In this document: positions 8,834 to 18,314 of the stretch, in pieces | How the letters are laid out: the number at the start of each line of letters is the position of its first letter | Numbering within the stretch: the first letter of the stretch is position 1 | Assembly: GCF_001513745.1 (NCBI RefSeq) | Contig: NZ_CP013382.1 | Span: forward strand, 2,294,001-2,358,000 | Direction of reading: 5' to 3' | Source: Burkholderia humptydooensis | GTDB taxonomy: Bacteria; Pseudomonadota; Gammaproteobacteria; Burkholderiales; Burkholderiaceae | DNA length: 64,000 bases | Program-made: the position numbers and the translations under genes | The notes under the pieces: model-generated | Databases searched by the model: none | What the model saw: only the letters and a program-made list of their open reading frames with translations | Told to the model about the DNA's origin: nothing

Positions 8834-9301
8834 CCGGAAACCCAACGCAATCGCGCGGCAATCTCACGGTCCATCACCGCATTTTAGTTGAAACGATGTC
8901 CATGAATCACACATCCCATCTCATCCAGCACGAGATGATGTCGGCCGCACGCACGCCGGCCTTCGCCAAGCTGCCCACCGTCCTCAAGCGACTTCGCGAA
9001 CACCTCAAGCTGCTCATCAATGTAAAACGGCCCGATCGCAAATGCGTTCGGGCCGTCAAGTCCCGTCCCGCTCGTTATGCCGTCCGGTTCCTCAGAAAAA
9101 AACCTTAACTGAACGGCATTAGACCCACGGGTCGGCTTTTTTGCGTCCAATCGCGACTGCCCGCCGCGACCAAACTTTTAAACTTATCACCAATTCCCGA
9201 TAAACCAAAATGCGTCCCATCCGAAAATAAAGCATAACCTGTCCAGGTGGCCACTTTATGCTTAACGGCACAGTAAATCGTTGATTTTCAATAGAAAAGA
9301 G
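8834..9301. other. Gap with possible gene fossil next to the tRNA
   Basis: Bases 8884-9150 are open on both strands (88 codons minus, 70 codons plus) and each reading looks partly protein-like, but neither has a family I recognise nor a good start. I treat it as an unresolved fossil. A short stem GACCCACGGGTC at 9122-9133 is followed by a T-run, a terminator-like signal on the plus strand. Bases 9150-9300 are AT-rich with no gene, abutting the 3' end of the tRNA, a usual integration target. Confidence 0.35.
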
Positions 9302-9377
9302 TGGTGGGCCCGGCGGGGTTCGAACCCGCGACCAATCGATTATGAGTCGACTGCTCTAACCCCTGAGCTACAGGCCC
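9302..9377 (-). tRNA. ileX: tRNA-Ile2 (anticodon CAU, lysidine type)
   Basis: The 76-base minus-strand sequence folds as a cloverleaf: acceptor arm GGGCCTG paired with CGGGCCC (one G-U), anticodon loop CTCATAA with anticodon CAU, T-arm GGTTCGAACCC region and encoded CCA. The anticodon alone would suggest methionine, but the body matches the minor isoleucine tRNA whose C34 is changed to lysidine by TilS so that it reads AUA: anticodon stem GTCGA/TCGAT and the TTAGAGCAG D-loop are shared with E. coli ileX. It lies just behind rpoD on the same strand. Confidence 0.85.
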
Positions 9378-9395
9378 TAAAAACGAATGCGGCGC

Positions 9396-9425
9396 AAAAA
9401 AAGACCCGGTGATGCTGGCCGGGTC
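9396..9425 (-). terminator. Intrinsic terminator downstream of rpoD
   Basis: On the minus strand GACCCGG pairs with CCGGGTC around a GCCAGCATCA-type loop, followed by seven T. It lies 75 bases beyond the rpoD stop and just before the tRNA gene. Confidence 0.85.
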
Positions 9426-9500
9426 GGCATTGTAACAACTAAGTAAGGAAATCGCCGCCGGATTTTTGCGCCCCGGCGGCGATCAATCGGAATCGGACGA

Positions 9501-11903
9501 TCAGTTCCCCTCGAGGAATGACTTCAGTTTGTCCGAACGGCTCGGATGACGCAGCTTGCGCAGCGCCTTCGCCTCGATCTGACGGATCCGCTCGCGCGTG
9601 ACGTCGAACTGCTTGCCGACTTCCTCGAGCGTGTGATCGGTGCTCATCTCGATACCGAAGCGCATCCGCAGCACCTTCGCCTCACGCGGCGTCAGCGAAT
9701 CGAGCACGTCCTTCACGACGTCGCGCATGCTCGCATGCAGCGCGGCATCCGCCGGCGCGACCGTGTTGGAGTCCTCGATGAAGTCGCCGAGATGGGAATC
9801 GTCGTCGTCGCCGATCGGCGTTTCCATCGAGATCGGCTCCTTCGCGATCTTCATGATCTTGCGGATCTTGTCCTCCGGCATCTCCATCTTCTCGGCGAGC
9901 GTCGCCGGATCCGGCTCGAGGCCGGTTTCCTGCAGGATCTGCCGCGAGATGCGGTTCATCTTGTTGATCGTCTCGATCATGTGAACCGGAATCCGGATCG
10001 TGCGCGCCTGGTCCGCGATCGAGCGCGTGATGGCCTGGCGGATCCACCACGTGGCGTACGTCGAGAACTTGTAGCCGCGACGGTATTCGAACTTGTCCAC
10101 CGCCTTCATCAAACCGATGTTGCCTTCCTGGATCAGGTCCAGGAACTGCAGGCCGCGGTTCGTGTACTTCTTCGCGATGGAGATCACGAGACGCAGGTTC
10201 GCCTCGGTCATCTCGCGCTTCGCCTGGCGCGCCTTCAGTTCGCCTGCCGCCATCTGGCGGTTGGTTTCCTTCAGGTCCTTCAGCGGCAGCACGACGCGCG
10301 CCTGCAGATCGAGCAGACGCTGCTGCTGCTCGCGGATCGCCGGAATGTTGCGCGACAGGATCGCGCTGTACGAATGGCCTTCCGCCGCAACCTTCTCGGC
10401 CCAGTCGAGATCGGTCTCGCTGCCCGGGAAGCGCGCGATGAATTCCGAGCGCGGCATCCCGCACTTGTCGACGACGATGTGCAGGATCTGACGCTCGACC
10501 TGACGCACTTCGTCGACTTGCGCGCGCAGCGTGTCGCACAGGCGCTCGACGGTGCGCGCAGTGAAGCGGATCGACATCAGTTCGTTCTGGATCGTTTCCT
10601 GCGCCTTCAGGTACGACTTCGACTTGTAGCCTTCCTTCTCGAACGCGCGGCGCATCTTGTCGAACCATTCGCTGATGAGCGCGAACTTCTCGAGCGACGC
10701 GCGCTTCAGCGCTTCGAGCTGGGCCGCGTTGGCGGTCGCCTGCGCGGCGCCGTCGTCCTCGTCCTCTTCCTCTTCGTCGCCCTCTTCGGCTTCCTCGTCC
10801 TCGTTCTCGATTTCCTCGGCGTCCTTCTCCGAGAAGCCGTCGGAATCGGCGGCGTTCGGATCGATCAGGCCGTCGACGAGTTCGTCGACACGGCTCTCCT
10901 CGTTCGCGACGCGCTCGGCCATCGCGAGGATGTCGGCGATCGTCGTCGGGCATGCGGAAATCGCCATCACCATGTGACGCAGGCCGTCCTCGATCCGCTT
11001 CGCGATCTCGATTTCGCCTTCGCGCGTGAGCAGCTCGACCGTGCCCATCTCGCGCATGTACATCCGGACCGGATCGGTCGTGCGGCCGAATTCGGAATCG
11101 ACGGTCGACAACGCGACTTCCGCTTCCTCTTCGACTTCATCGTCGGACGACGCGGCGGGCGCGTTGTCGTTCAACAGCAGCGTCTCGGCGTCGGGCGCCT
11201 GCTCGTACACCGCGACGCCCATGTCGTTGAACGTGCCGATGATGCCTTCGAGCGCTTCCGTTTCCGTGAAGTTGTCCGGCAGATGGTCGTTGATTTCGGC
11301 GTACGTGAGGAAGCCGCGCTCCTTGCCGAGCTTGATCAGCGCGCGCAGCTTCGTACGGCGCTCTTCGAGTTCCTCGGCCGTGCCGGGCGTGCTCGTCGCG
11401 AACGCTTCCTTCAGCAGCGCCTTTTCCTTGGCGCGGCGATCGCGCGCCTTGGCCTTTTCGCCTTTGCCCGACGCAGCGGTAGGCTGGTCGTCGCTCTGGT
11501 TTGCGTCGTCATCGACGGATACTTCGTTCAGCTTTTTCGTCATGGAGTTCGCCGTACCGGCTAAATCGACTCGCGGCTGCTGGACTACAGCCGGTTGAAC
11601 CGTGGATGCTCGAGTAGCTGCCGTTTCGTCCGGCGCGGCAGCCGCTCCCCTTGCGCTTTTCGCACTCGCCCGCGTCAAAGCCGGCTTCGCCGTCTTCGCC
11701 TTGGACCTCACGACGACCCGTGATGTGCTGGCCGTCGGCGCCGGCGCAGCCTTGGCGGTGCCGGCCGCGGCTCTCTTCCTCGCAGGGTGCGCCGCGCGGG
11801 CCGAAGACGTCTTTGCGGAAACTGCGGATCGGCCCGGCGCGACCTTCACGGTCGATTCCGTCGCCTTGCCCGCCGCTTTTTTTCCGCCGGTAGTCTTTGC
11901 CAT
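9501..11903 (-). CDS. rpoD: RNA polymerase primary sigma factor RpoD (sigma-70)
   Basis: 800 residues as read. Region 1.1 covers about 180-245. [11 protein letters not shown] at 277-287 is region 1.2; an acidic non-conserved insert runs about 340-385. Region 2 contains [20 protein letters not shown] (582-601) and [20 protein letters not shown] (611-630), which melt and read the -10 element. Region 3.2 is [15 protein letters not shown], and region 4.2 [20 protein letters not shown] (757-776) reads the -35 element. The first 120 residues form an Ala/Lys/Arg-rich tail like histone H1, far longer than in E. coli (613 residues in total). A second ATG at 11543 (residue 121, MTKKLNEVS) would give 680 residues; which start is used is not decided by a ribosome binding site. 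Confidence 0.97.
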   Translation of the reverse strand: MAKTTGGKKAAGKATESTVKVAPGRSAVSAKTSSARAAHPARKRAAAGTAKAAPAPTASTSRVVVRSKAKTAKPALTRASAKSARGAAAAPDETAATRASTVQPAVVQQPRVDLAGTANSMTKKLNEVSVDDDANQSDDQPTAASGKGEKAKARDRRAKEKALLKEAFATSTPGTAEELEERRTKLRALIKLGKERGFLTYAEINDHLPDNFTETEALEGIIGTFNDMGVAVYEQAPDAETLLLNDNAPAASSDDEVEEEAEVALSTVDSEFGRTTDPVRMYMREMGTVELLTREGEIEIAKRIEDGLRHMVMAISACPTTIADILAMAERVANEESRVDELVDGLIDPNAADSDGFSEKDAEEIENEDEEAEEGDEEEEDEDDGAAQATANAAQLEALKRASLEKFALISEWFDKMRRAFEKEGYKSKSYLKAQETIQNELMSIRFTARTVERLCDTLRAQVDEVRQVERQILHIVVDKCGMPRSEFIARFPGSETDLDWAEKVAAEGHSYSAILSRNIPAIREQQQRLLDLQARVVLPLKDLKETNRQMAAGELKARQAKREMTEANLRLVISIAKKYTNRGLQFLDLIQEGNIGLMKAVDKFEYRRGYKFSTYATWWIRQAITRSIADQARTIRIPVHMIETINKMNRISRQILQETGLEPDPATLAEKMEMPEDKIRKIMKIAKEPISMETPIGDDDDSHLGDFIEDSNTVAPADAALHASMRDVVKDVLDSLTPREAKVLRMRFGIEMSTDHTLEEVGKQFDVTRERIRQIEAKALRKLRHPSRSDKLKSFLEGN

Positions 11904-11961
11904 CGCGATTCTCGCCTTCTTTCTCGCCTCTGCCAGGAAAACAAACCGCTGAAAACCTTAT

Positions 11962-11967
11962 ATTATA
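11962..11967 (-). promoter_or_regulatory. -10 element (extended) upstream of rpoD
   Basis: A perfect TATAAT on the minus strand preceded by TGC gives an extended -10 about 60 bases before the rpoD start. No good -35 hexamer is at the right distance, which is common for extended -10 promoters. It would let rpoD be transcribed separately from dnaG. Confidence 0.5.
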
Positions 11968-11998
11968 GCACGTTGAGGCAGCCCCTTCCCCGGCCGGT

Positions 11999-13876
11999 TC
12001 ACAGCCCGAGCCTCCGCTTCATGTCTGCCAGGTTCTGATGCAAGTCCTTGATTTCCGCCAATTCCTCGGAAGAGGGCGCCGAACGCTTCGACAGGCTGTT
12101 GAGCCTGTCGCAGCACACGTCATAGCGCATCTTGAGCACCGCTGCCTGAAGTTCCTCGCCTGCGATCCGTTCGCGCTCGCGCAACTCTTCCTGCGCCGCG
12201 TCGCTTTCCGGATTCTGCTGCATCAAGTCGCGGACGTTTTCATCATAGACCAGAATTTCCCGGAAAATTTCGTCGTAAGTTGGCGCGTTAGCCGAATTGC
12301 GTAGCACGTCAGACAAAAGCCGGAATTCCGCTCCGTCCCCGAGCGCGTGCGCGTGGCCGATCACCTCGTCGAACAGTTCCCCGATTCTCGGCAGCGCCCG
12401 CAGCGTCGCGACACTCTCGTCGTCGAGCGCCGCCGCGATGCGCGGATGCATCACCAGATTGCGCAGCGCGCGCTTTTCGCTGTCCGTCACGCGCCGCCGC
12501 TCGCTGCGGGCGGGCGCCTGGCGGGCCGGCGCGGCGATCCGCGCGTCCACTTCGGCGAGCGCGGCGACTTCGTCGAACGGAATCTGCAGCCGGTCGGCGA
12601 ACATGTGCATGATCTGCGCGCGCAACGCGTTCGCGGGCAGCGCCTGCAGCAACGGCTTCGCGTCGAACAGCGCCTTCGCGCGCCCTTCCGGCTGGTCGAG
12701 CTCCTTGCCGGCCGTCGCCTCGTTGAGCAGGAACTGGGACAGCGGCATCGCGCGCTTCACCTGCTCCGAAAACGCATCCGTCCCGAATTCCCGCACATAG
12801 CTGTCCGGATCGTGCTCCGGCGGCAGAAACAGGAAACGGATCGTCCGGTTGTCCGCCGCGTGCGGCAGGCACGCCTCGAGCGCGCGCCGTGCGGCGCGCC
12901 GGCCGGCCGCGTCGCCGTCGAAGCTGAAGACGACCGTGTCCGTCTGCCGCAGCAGCTTCTGCACGTGGATCGGCGTGCACGCGGTGCCGAGCGTCGCCAC
13001 CGCGTTCGGAAAGCCGAGCTGCGCGAGCGCGACGACATCCATGTACCCTTCGACGACGAGCGCGTATTTGTGCTCGCGAATCGCGAGCCGCGCCTCGAAC
13101 AGGCCGTACAGTTCGCTGCCCTTGTTGAACAGCGGCGTCTCGGGCGAATTCAGGTATTTGGGCTCGCCGCCGTCCAGCACCCGGCCGCCGAAGCCGATGA
13201 CCTGCCCCTTCACGTTGCGGATCGGAAACATGATCCGCTCGCGGAACCGGTCGTAGCGGCGCGCGACGCCGTTCGCGTCGGTCTTCTCGCTGACGATCAC
13301 GAGGCCCGCGTCGACGAGCGAATCGTGGCGGTAGTCGCCGAATGCCGACTCGAGGTTCTGCCAGCCGTCCGGCGCGTAGCCGAGGCCGAAGCGCAGCGCG
13401 ATCTCGCCCGTCAGGCCCCTCCGCTTCAGATACTGGATCGCGTTCGGCGCGCCGCGCAATTGCTTTCGGTAGTAGTCGCAGGCGGTCTGCATCACGTCGG
13501 ACAGCGCGGTCGTGACCGATTTCGATGCGGCGGGCGGCGCATGGCCTTCGCCCGAGCCGCCGCCCGCGCCCCGCATCGGCGACGGCTCATGCGGCACCGT
13601 GAGCCCGACCGATTGCGCGAGCTCCTGAACGGCCTCGGGAAACGTGAGCCCCGCGTGCTCCATCAGGAAGCCGATGGCGGTGCCGTGCGCGCCGCAGCCG
13701 AAGCAATGATAGAACTGCTTCGTCGGGCTGACCGTGAACGATGGGCTCTTCTCGTTGTGAAACGGGCACAGCCCCATGAAATTGGCGCCGCCCTTCTTGA
13801 GCTGCACGTACCGGCCCACCACGTCGACGATGTCGACGCGGTTCAGCAAATCCTGCAGGAACGAATGCGGAATCAC
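11999..13876 (-). CDS. dnaG: DNA primase DnaG
   Basis: 625 residues. The N-terminal CHC2 zinc ribbon is visible as CPFHNEKSPSF (C37, H40) and HCFGCGAHG (C58, C61) and positions the primase on template. The central TOPRIM catalytic domain has VVEGYMDVVALAQLG with its glutamate and VVFSFDGDAAGRRAA with the metal-binding DxD. The C-terminal third is the less conserved helicase-binding domain that contacts DnaB. DnaG lays down RNA primers at the replication fork. It sits between yqeY and rpoD in the classic macromolecular synthesis operon, 94 bases after yqeY and 95 before rpoD. No damage is seen. Confidence 0.97.
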   Translation of the reverse strand: MIPHSFLQDLLNRVDIVDVVGRYVQLKKGGANFMGLCPFHNEKSPSFTVSPTKQFYHCFGCGAHGTAIGFLMEHAGLTFPEAVQELAQSVGLTVPHEPSPMRGAGGGSGEGHAPPAASKSVTTALSDVMQTACDYYRKQLRGAPNAIQYLKRRGLTGEIALRFGLGYAPDGWQNLESAFGDYRHDSLVDAGLVIVSEKTDANGVARRYDRFRERIMFPIRNVKGQVIGFGGRVLDGGEPKYLNSPETPLFNKGSELYGLFEARLAIREHKYALVVEGYMDVVALAQLGFPNAVATLGTACTPIHVQKLLRQTDTVVFSFDGDAAGRRAARRALEACLPHAADNRTIRFLFLPPEHDPDSYVREFGTDAFSEQVKRAMPLSQFLLNEATAGKELDQPEGRAKALFDAKPLLQALPANALRAQIMHMFADRLQIPFDEVAALAEVDARIAAPARQAPARSERRRVTDSEKRALRNLVMHPRIAAALDDESVATLRALPRIGELFDEVIGHAHALGDGAEFRLLSDVLRNSANAPTYDEIFREILVYDENVRDLMQQNPESDAAQEELRERERIAGEELQAAVLKMRYDVCCDRLNSLSKRSAPSSEELAEIKDLHQNLADMKRRLGL

Positions 13877-13970
13877 CGTTGGATCGATCGGAAGACGTGC
13901 CGGCCGACACGCGCCGTTGCGGCCGGCGCGGGCCGCTTGAACGACGGGCGCGCGTCGCGCCGGCTGAGGG

Positions 13971-14417
13971 TCACTTCGAGAGCGCCGCCTTGACGAGCGC
14001 GGACACGGCCGTCATGTCGGCGCGGCCGGCGAGCTTGCCCTTGAGCACGCCCATCACCTTGCCCATGTCCTGCGGGCCCGCCGCGCCCGTCTGCGCGACG
14101 GCCGCCTGCACTTCGGCCGCAACCTCGGCCTCCGACAACTGCGCCGGCATGTACGCGGTCAGCACCGCAACTTCCGCCTGCTCCTTCTCGACGAGATCGG
14201 TGCGGCCAGCGGCCTCGAACTGGCTGATCGAATCCTTGCGCTGCTTGATCATCTTGTCGACCACCGCGGTGACGCCCGCGTCGTCGAGCGTCACGCGCTC
14301 GTCGACCTCGCGCTGCTTGATCGCGGCGAGCAGCAGGCGGATCGTCGCGAGCCGCTCGCTTTCCTTCGCGCGCATCGCGGCCTTCATGTCTTCACTGATC
14401 TGGTCTCTCAGACTCAT
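13971..14417 (-). CDS. yqeY: GatB/YqeY domain protein
   Basis: 148 residues. MSLRDQISEDMKAAMRAKES at the start, ATIRLLLAAIKQREVDE, the MIKQRKDSISQFE block and GPQDMGKVMGVLKGKLAG near the end are the hallmarks of YqeY, a helical tRNA-binding domain also found as the tail of GatB/GatE amidotransferase subunits. As a stand-alone protein it is thought to bind tRNA; its precise role is unclear. In Burkholderia it lies between rpsU and dnaG, which is the arrangement here. A strong hairpin separates it from rpsU, so its expression is likely a fraction of that of the ribosomal gene. Confidence 0.93.
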   Translation of the reverse strand: MSLRDQISEDMKAAMRAKESERLATIRLLLAAIKQREVDERVTLDDAGVTAVVDKMIKQRKDSISQFEAAGRTDLVEKEQAEVAVLTAYMPAQLSEAEVAAEVQAAVAQTGAAGPQDMGKVMGVLKGKLAGRADMTAVSALVKAALSK

Positions 14418-14472
14418 CGTATTTCCGGTATCAAAATTTCCATGCGACGCCGCCCGGCGGCATCAACACAAA

Positions 14473-14503
14473 AACCCGCTTGAGACGGTTTCTCAAGCGG
14501 GTT
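14473..14503 (-). terminator. Hairpin between rpsU and yqeY (operon attenuator)
   Basis: AACCCGCTTGAGA pairs with TCTCAAGCGGGTT around a short loop, giving a stem of about 13 bp followed on the minus strand by a T-rich tract. It matches the placement of the internal terminator that follows rpsU in the E. coli operon, which lowers dnaG and rpoD relative to S21. Confidence 0.8.
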
Positions 14504-14583
14504 TGCTCGAATCCGGCATCGACGGCCTCGCTTGCGGAGCCCGCCGGCGCGCCGCCCCGCGAACCACGCGGCGCGGGCAATGC

Positions 14584-14796
14584 TCAGTAGAGCTTCTTCG
14601 GCAGCATCTGGCTACGGATGCGCTTGTAGTGGCGCTTCACCGCAGCGGCCTTCTTGCGCTTGCGCTCCGCGGTCGGCTTCTCGTAGAACTCGCGCGCGCG
14701 CAGTTCCGTCAACAGACCGTTCTTTTCGATCGTGCGCTTGAAGCGGCGCATCGCAACTTCGAAAGGCTCGTTTTCTTTAACGCGGATGATCGTCAT
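14584..14796 (-). CDS. rpsU: 30S ribosomal protein S21
   Basis: 70 residues, the usual size. [20 protein letters not shown], then [20 protein letters not shown] and a basic tail ending MLPKKLY are diagnostic of bS21, the small basic protein on the 30S platform that helps base pairing between mRNA leader and the 16S 3' end. It is first in the macromolecular synthesis operon with yqeY, dnaG and rpoD downstream. A strong hairpin follows its stop. Confidence 0.97.
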   Translation of the reverse strand: MTIIRVKENEPFEVAMRRFKRTIEKNGLLTELRAREFYEKPTAERKRKKAAAVKRHYKRIRSQMLPKKLY

Positions 14797-14871
14797 GACC
14801 CGTCACGTAAAAAAAGTAAAGGTATTGCGGAGAAAGATTTTTAAGTATACCAGACGCTTTGCACAAACGCA

Positions 14872-16107
14872 CTAACCCGTCAAGCGCCGCGTGCTGTCGG
14901 CGGCCGCGCGCCCGGCCGCGACGCCCGACGCCCAAGCCCACTGGAAATTGTAGCCACCGAGCCAGCCTGTCACGTCGACCGCCTCGCCGACGAAGAACAG
15001 GCCCGGCACGCGCTCGCTCATCATCGTCGCCGACGACAGCTCGCGCGTGTCGACGCCGCCCTTCGTCACCTCGGCCTTCCGGTAGCCCTCGGTGCCGCTC
15101 GGCGCGAGCGTCCAGCGCGACAGCGTCTCGCCGATCCGGCGCAGCGTCTTGTCCGGCAGGTCGGCAAGCCGCGCGTCAGCGCGCACCCGCTCGGCCTCGA
15201 GCCACGCGTGCGCGAGCCGAGCGGGCACCCATTCGGCGAGCAGCGTGCCGATCTGCCGCCGCGAGCCGGCCTTCGCGCGGATCAGCTCGTTCGCCGCGTC
15301 GATCCGCGGCACGAGATCGACATGGATCGGCTCGCCCGAGCGCCAGTAGCTCGAAATCTGCAGGATGCCCGGCCCGGACAGTCCGCGATGGGTGAGCAGG
15401 ATGTCCTCTACGAACTCACCGCCGCCCTTCTTCGCGCCGGTCGACACCCGCGCCTCGAGCGACACGCCCGACAGCGCCGCGAACGGCGCCCACGCGTCGG
15501 CCGAAAAGGTCAGCGGCACGAGCGCCGGCCGCGTGTCGACGAGCTTGTGGCCGAACTGTTTCGCAATCCGATAGGCGAAATCGGTCGCGCCGATCTTCGG
15601 GATCGACAACCCGCCCGTCGCGACGACGAGCGCCCGCGCGCCGATCGCGCCCGCGCTCGTGTCCAGCGCGAAGCCTGGCGTGAAGCCGTCCGCCTGCGCG
15701 TGCCGCACCGCGTCGACCGTCACCGGCCGCCGCCACGCGACGCCGCCCGCGTCGCACTCGCTTTTCAGCACGTCGATGATCGCGTCGCTCGAATGGTCGC
15801 AAAAGAGCTGGCCCTTGTGCTTCTCGTGCCACGTGACGCGGTAGTTCTTCAGGAGCCCGAGAAAATCGCGCGGCGTGTAGCGCGCGAGCGCCGAGCGGCA
15901 AAAATGCGGATTCGACGACAGGTAGTTGTCCGGCCCCGCGTACCGGTTCGTGAAATTGCAGCGCCCGCCGCCCGAGATGCGGATCTTCTCAGCGAGCCGC
16001 GCCGAGTGATCGAGCAGCACGACGCGCCGGCCGAGCTGCCCCGCCACGGCGGCCGCCATCATGCCCGCCGCGCCCGCGCCGATCACGGCGATGTCGAAAT
16101 TTTCCAT
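14872..16107 (-). CDS. BaiN/HI0933 (YhiN) family NAD(P)/FAD-dependent oxidoreductase
   Basis: 411 residues. [16 protein letters not shown] holds the FAD-binding GxGxx[15 protein letters not shown] is the signature block of the HI0933/YhiN flavoproteins; [20 protein letters not shown] follows; [20 protein letters not shown] near the C-terminus is the second FAD contact. A middle domain of beta strands is inserted between. The cellular substrate of YhiN is not known; the related BaiN reduces bile acid double bonds. The start at 16107 is used because a longer frame to 16260 has no similarity. It is divergent from tsaD with 136 bases between the starts. Confidence 0.88.
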   Translation of the reverse strand: MENFDIAVIGAGAAGMMAAAVAGQLGRRVVLLDHSARLAEKIRISGGGRCNFTNRYAGPDNYLSSNPHFCRSALARYTPRDFLGLLKNYRVTWHEKHKGQLFCDHSSDAIIDVLKSECDAGGVAWRRPVTVDAVRHAQADGFTPGFALDTSAGAIGARALVVATGGLSIPKIGATDFAYRIAKQFGHKLVDTRPALVPLTFSADAWAPFAALSGVSLEARVSTGAKKGGGEFVEDILLTHRGLSGPGILQISSYWRSGEPIHVDLVPRIDAANELIRAKAGSRRQIGTLLAEWVPARLAHAWLEAERVRADARLADLPDKTLRRIGETLSRWTLAPSGTEGYRKAEVTKGGVDTRELSSATMMSERVPGLFFVGEAVDVTGWLGGYNFQWAWASGVAAGRAAADSTRRLTG

Positions 16108-16243
16108 GGCGCGGATTGTACCCGCGTCGCGCGCCGCTTCGCCCGCGCGCCCGGGCAAGGCAGCCGCGCTGTTATACTTTTCTGTTACGTTGATTTCCGG
16201 CCGCGCGCGTACGCGCGTATCGATGCGGCCGCCGCACACCATC

Positions 16244-17284
16244 ATGCTCGTTCTCGGCATCGAAAGCTCCTGCGACGAAACCGGCCTCGCGCTCTACGAC
16301 ACCGGGCGCGGCCTGCTCGCGCACGCGCTCCACTCGCAGATCGCGATGCATCGCGAATACGGCGGCGTCGTCCCCGAACTCGCGTCGCGCGACCACATTC
16401 GCCGCGCGCTGCCGCTGCTCGAGGAGGTACTTGCCGCCAGCGGCGCGCGCCGCGAGGAGATCGACGCGATCGCGTTCACGCAGGGGCCCGGCCTCGCGGG
16501 CGCGCTGCTCGTCGGCGCGAGCATCGCGAACGCGCTCGCGTTCGCATGGGACAAGCCGACGATCGGCATCCATCACCTCGAAGGGCATCTGCTCTCGCCG
16601 CTCCTCGTCGCCGAGCCGCCGCCGTTTCCGTTCGTCGCGCTGCTCGTGTCGGGCGGCCATACGCAGTTGATGCGCGTGACCGACGTCGGCGTCTACGAGA
16701 CGCTCGGCGAGACACTCGACGACGCCGCCGGCGAAGCGTTCGACAAGACCGCGAAACTGCTCGGCCTCGGCTACCCCGGCGGACCGGAAGTGTCGAAGCT
16801 CGCGGAAGCCGGCGCGCCGGGCGCGGTCGCGCTGCCGCGGCCGATGCTCCATTCGGGCGATCTCGACTTCAGCTTCAGCGGGCTGAAGACCGCCGTGCTC
16901 ACGCAAATGAAAAAGCTCGAAGCGGCGCACGCGAGCGGCGTCGAGCTCGAGCGCGCGAAGGCCGATCTCGCGCGCGGCTTCGTTGACGCGGCCGTCGACG
17001 TGCTCGTCGCGAAATCGCTCGCCGCGCTGAAGAAGACGCGGCTCAAGCGGCTCGTCGTCGCGGGCGGCGTCGGCGCGAACCGGCAACTGCGCGCGGCGCT
17101 GTCGGCCGCCGCCGGCAAGCGCGGCTTCGACGTTCATTATCCCGACCTCGCGCTCTGCACCGACAACGGCGCGATGATCGCGCTCGCGGGCGCGCTGCGG
17201 CTCGCGCGCTGGCCGTCGCAGGCGAGCCGCGACTACGCGTTCACGGTGAAGCCGCGCTGGGATCTGGCGTCGCTCGCGCGATAA
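16244..17284 (+). CDS. tsaD: tRNA N6-adenosine threonylcarbamoyltransferase TsaD
   Basis: 346 residues, normal length. [19 protein letters not shown] is the ATPase-like beginning; GIHHLEGHL carries the metal-binding HxxxH (H111, H115); [14 protein letters not shown] is the phosphate-binding loop; GVGANRQLR and [12 protein letters not shown] form the C-terminal half. TsaD, with TsaB and TsaE, transfers threonylcarbamoyl from its adenylate to A37 of tRNAs that read ANN codons. It is essential in most bacteria. A perfect hairpin terminator follows the stop. Confidence 0.96.
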   Translation: MLVLGIESSCDETGLALYDTGRGLLAHALHSQIAMHREYGGVVPELASRDHIRRALPLLEEVLAASGARREEIDAIAFTQGPGLAGALLVGASIANALAFAWDKPTIGIHHLEGHLLSPLLVAEPPPFPFVALLVSGGHTQLMRVTDVGVYETLGETLDDAAGEAFDKTAKLLGLGYPGGPEVSKLAEAGAPGAVALPRPMLHSGDLDFSFSGLKTAVLTQMKKLEAAHASGVELERAKADLARGFVDAAVDVLVAKSLAALKKTRLKRLVVAGGVGANRQLRAALSAAAGKRGFDVHYPDLALCTDNGAMIALAGALRLARWPSQASRDYAFTVKPRWDLASLAR

Positions 17285-17314
17285 CGCGCGCACGTCGTCC
17301 GCCATCCCAAAACG

Positions 17315-17346
17315 AAAAGGGCCGTTCGAATCGAACGGCCCTTTTC
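17315..17346. terminator. Bidirectional terminator between tsaD and folE2
   Basis: AAAAGGGCCGTTCGA and TCGAACGGCCCTTTT form a near-perfect palindrome with A- and T-tracts at the two ends. It serves the convergent tsaD (plus) and folE2 (minus) genes. Confidence 0.9.
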
Positions 17347-17374
17347 GCATCCGGCGGCAAGCACCGCACGACGC

Positions 17375-18184
17375 TCACGCGCCTCGCCGCTTGTCGCGCT
17401 CGATCAGCGCATACGCGCTGTGATTGTGGATCGACTCGAAGTTCTCCGCCTCGAGCACATACGCGACGATCCGCTCATCGGCGTCGAGCCGCCGCGCGAC
17501 GTCGCGCACCAGATCCTCGACGAACTTCGGATTTTCGTACGCGCGCTCGGTGACGAACTTCTCGTCGGGACGCTTGAGGAGGCCCCACAGCTCGCACGAC
17601 GCCTCTTCCTCCGCAATACGAATCAGATCCTCGACCGGCACGTCGGCCGCGAGCTCCGCGTCGATCGTCACGTGCGAGCGCTGGTTGTGCGCACCGTACT
17701 GGGAGATCTTCTTCGAGCACGGGCAAAGGCTCGTCACCGGCACGAGCACCTTCGCGAATACGCGCGTGAGCCCGTCGCGCACGTCGCCCGTCAGCGTCAC
17801 CTCGTAATCGAGCAGGCTGCGCACGCCCGACACGGGCGCCGTCTTGTTCACGAAGTACGGAAACGACACCTCGATGCGTCCCGCCTGCGCCTCGAGCTTT
17901 TCGAGCATCGTCGCGAGCATCGCGCGGAACGCGTCGGCCGTCAGCGGCCCGTCGCTTTCCTCGAGCAGCGCGACAAAGCGCGACATATGCGTGCCCTTCT
18001 GATCGGCCGGCAGATGCACGTCGAGATTCCAGGTGCCGACGGTAGCCTGCGTCTCGCCCTCGGCGGTGCGCACCGTCAGCGGATGGCGGACCGCGCGCAC
18101 GCCGACGCGCTGGATCGGCATCTGCCGGGTATCGACCGTGCTTTGCACGTCGGGCATCACGAATTCGGGATTCATCAGGTTCAT
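17375..18184 (-). CDS. folE2: GTP cyclohydrolase FolE2
   Basis: 269 residues of the type IB enzyme. The motif [20 protein letters not shown] holds the catalytic/metal cysteine and the ligand histidine of the FolE2 tunnel fold; [20 protein letters not shown] follows, then [20 protein letters not shown] at the C-terminus. It turns GTP into dihydroneopterin triphosphate, the first step of folate and queuosine precursor synthesis; type IB enzymes tolerate metals other than zinc. The start at 18184 has AAGGA upstream; a second ATG nine bases later is possible. It lies directly behind dxs on the same strand. Confidence 0.94.
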   Translation of the reverse strand: MNLMNPEFVMPDVQSTVDTRQMPIQRVGVRAVRHPLTVRTAEGETQATVGTWNLDVHLPADQKGTHMSRFVALLEESDGPLTADAFRAMLATMLEKLEAQAGRIEVSFPYFVNKTAPVSGVRSLLDYEVTLTGDVRDGLTRVFAKVLVPVTSLCPCSKKISQYGAHNQRSHVTIDAELAADVPVEDLIRIAEEEASCELWGLLKRPDEKFVTERAYENPKFVEDLVRDVARRLDADERIVAYVLEAENFESIHNHSAYALIERDKRRGA

Positions 18185-18314
18185 CTTGTTCGATCCTTGT
18201 AGGGTCGCGCGGCGCGACATCGCCCTATGCCGCCCGACCTGCCGGAAATGCAACATGGGCCCGCAGGCCCATGCATTCGAGGGAACGCCGCCGCGCGGCG
18301 GCCTGACGCGACGG

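Noticed and set aside
8884..9150. Two facing small frames (plus 8896-9108 and minus 8884-9150) as genes
   Set aside because: Neither has a good start signal or a recognisable family; they cannot both be real, so I list the stretch only as a possible fossil.
9302..9377. Call as tRNA-Met because of the CAU anticodon
   Set aside because: The body of the tRNA matches the lysidine-modified isoleucine tRNA (ileX type), not initiator or elongator methionine tRNA.
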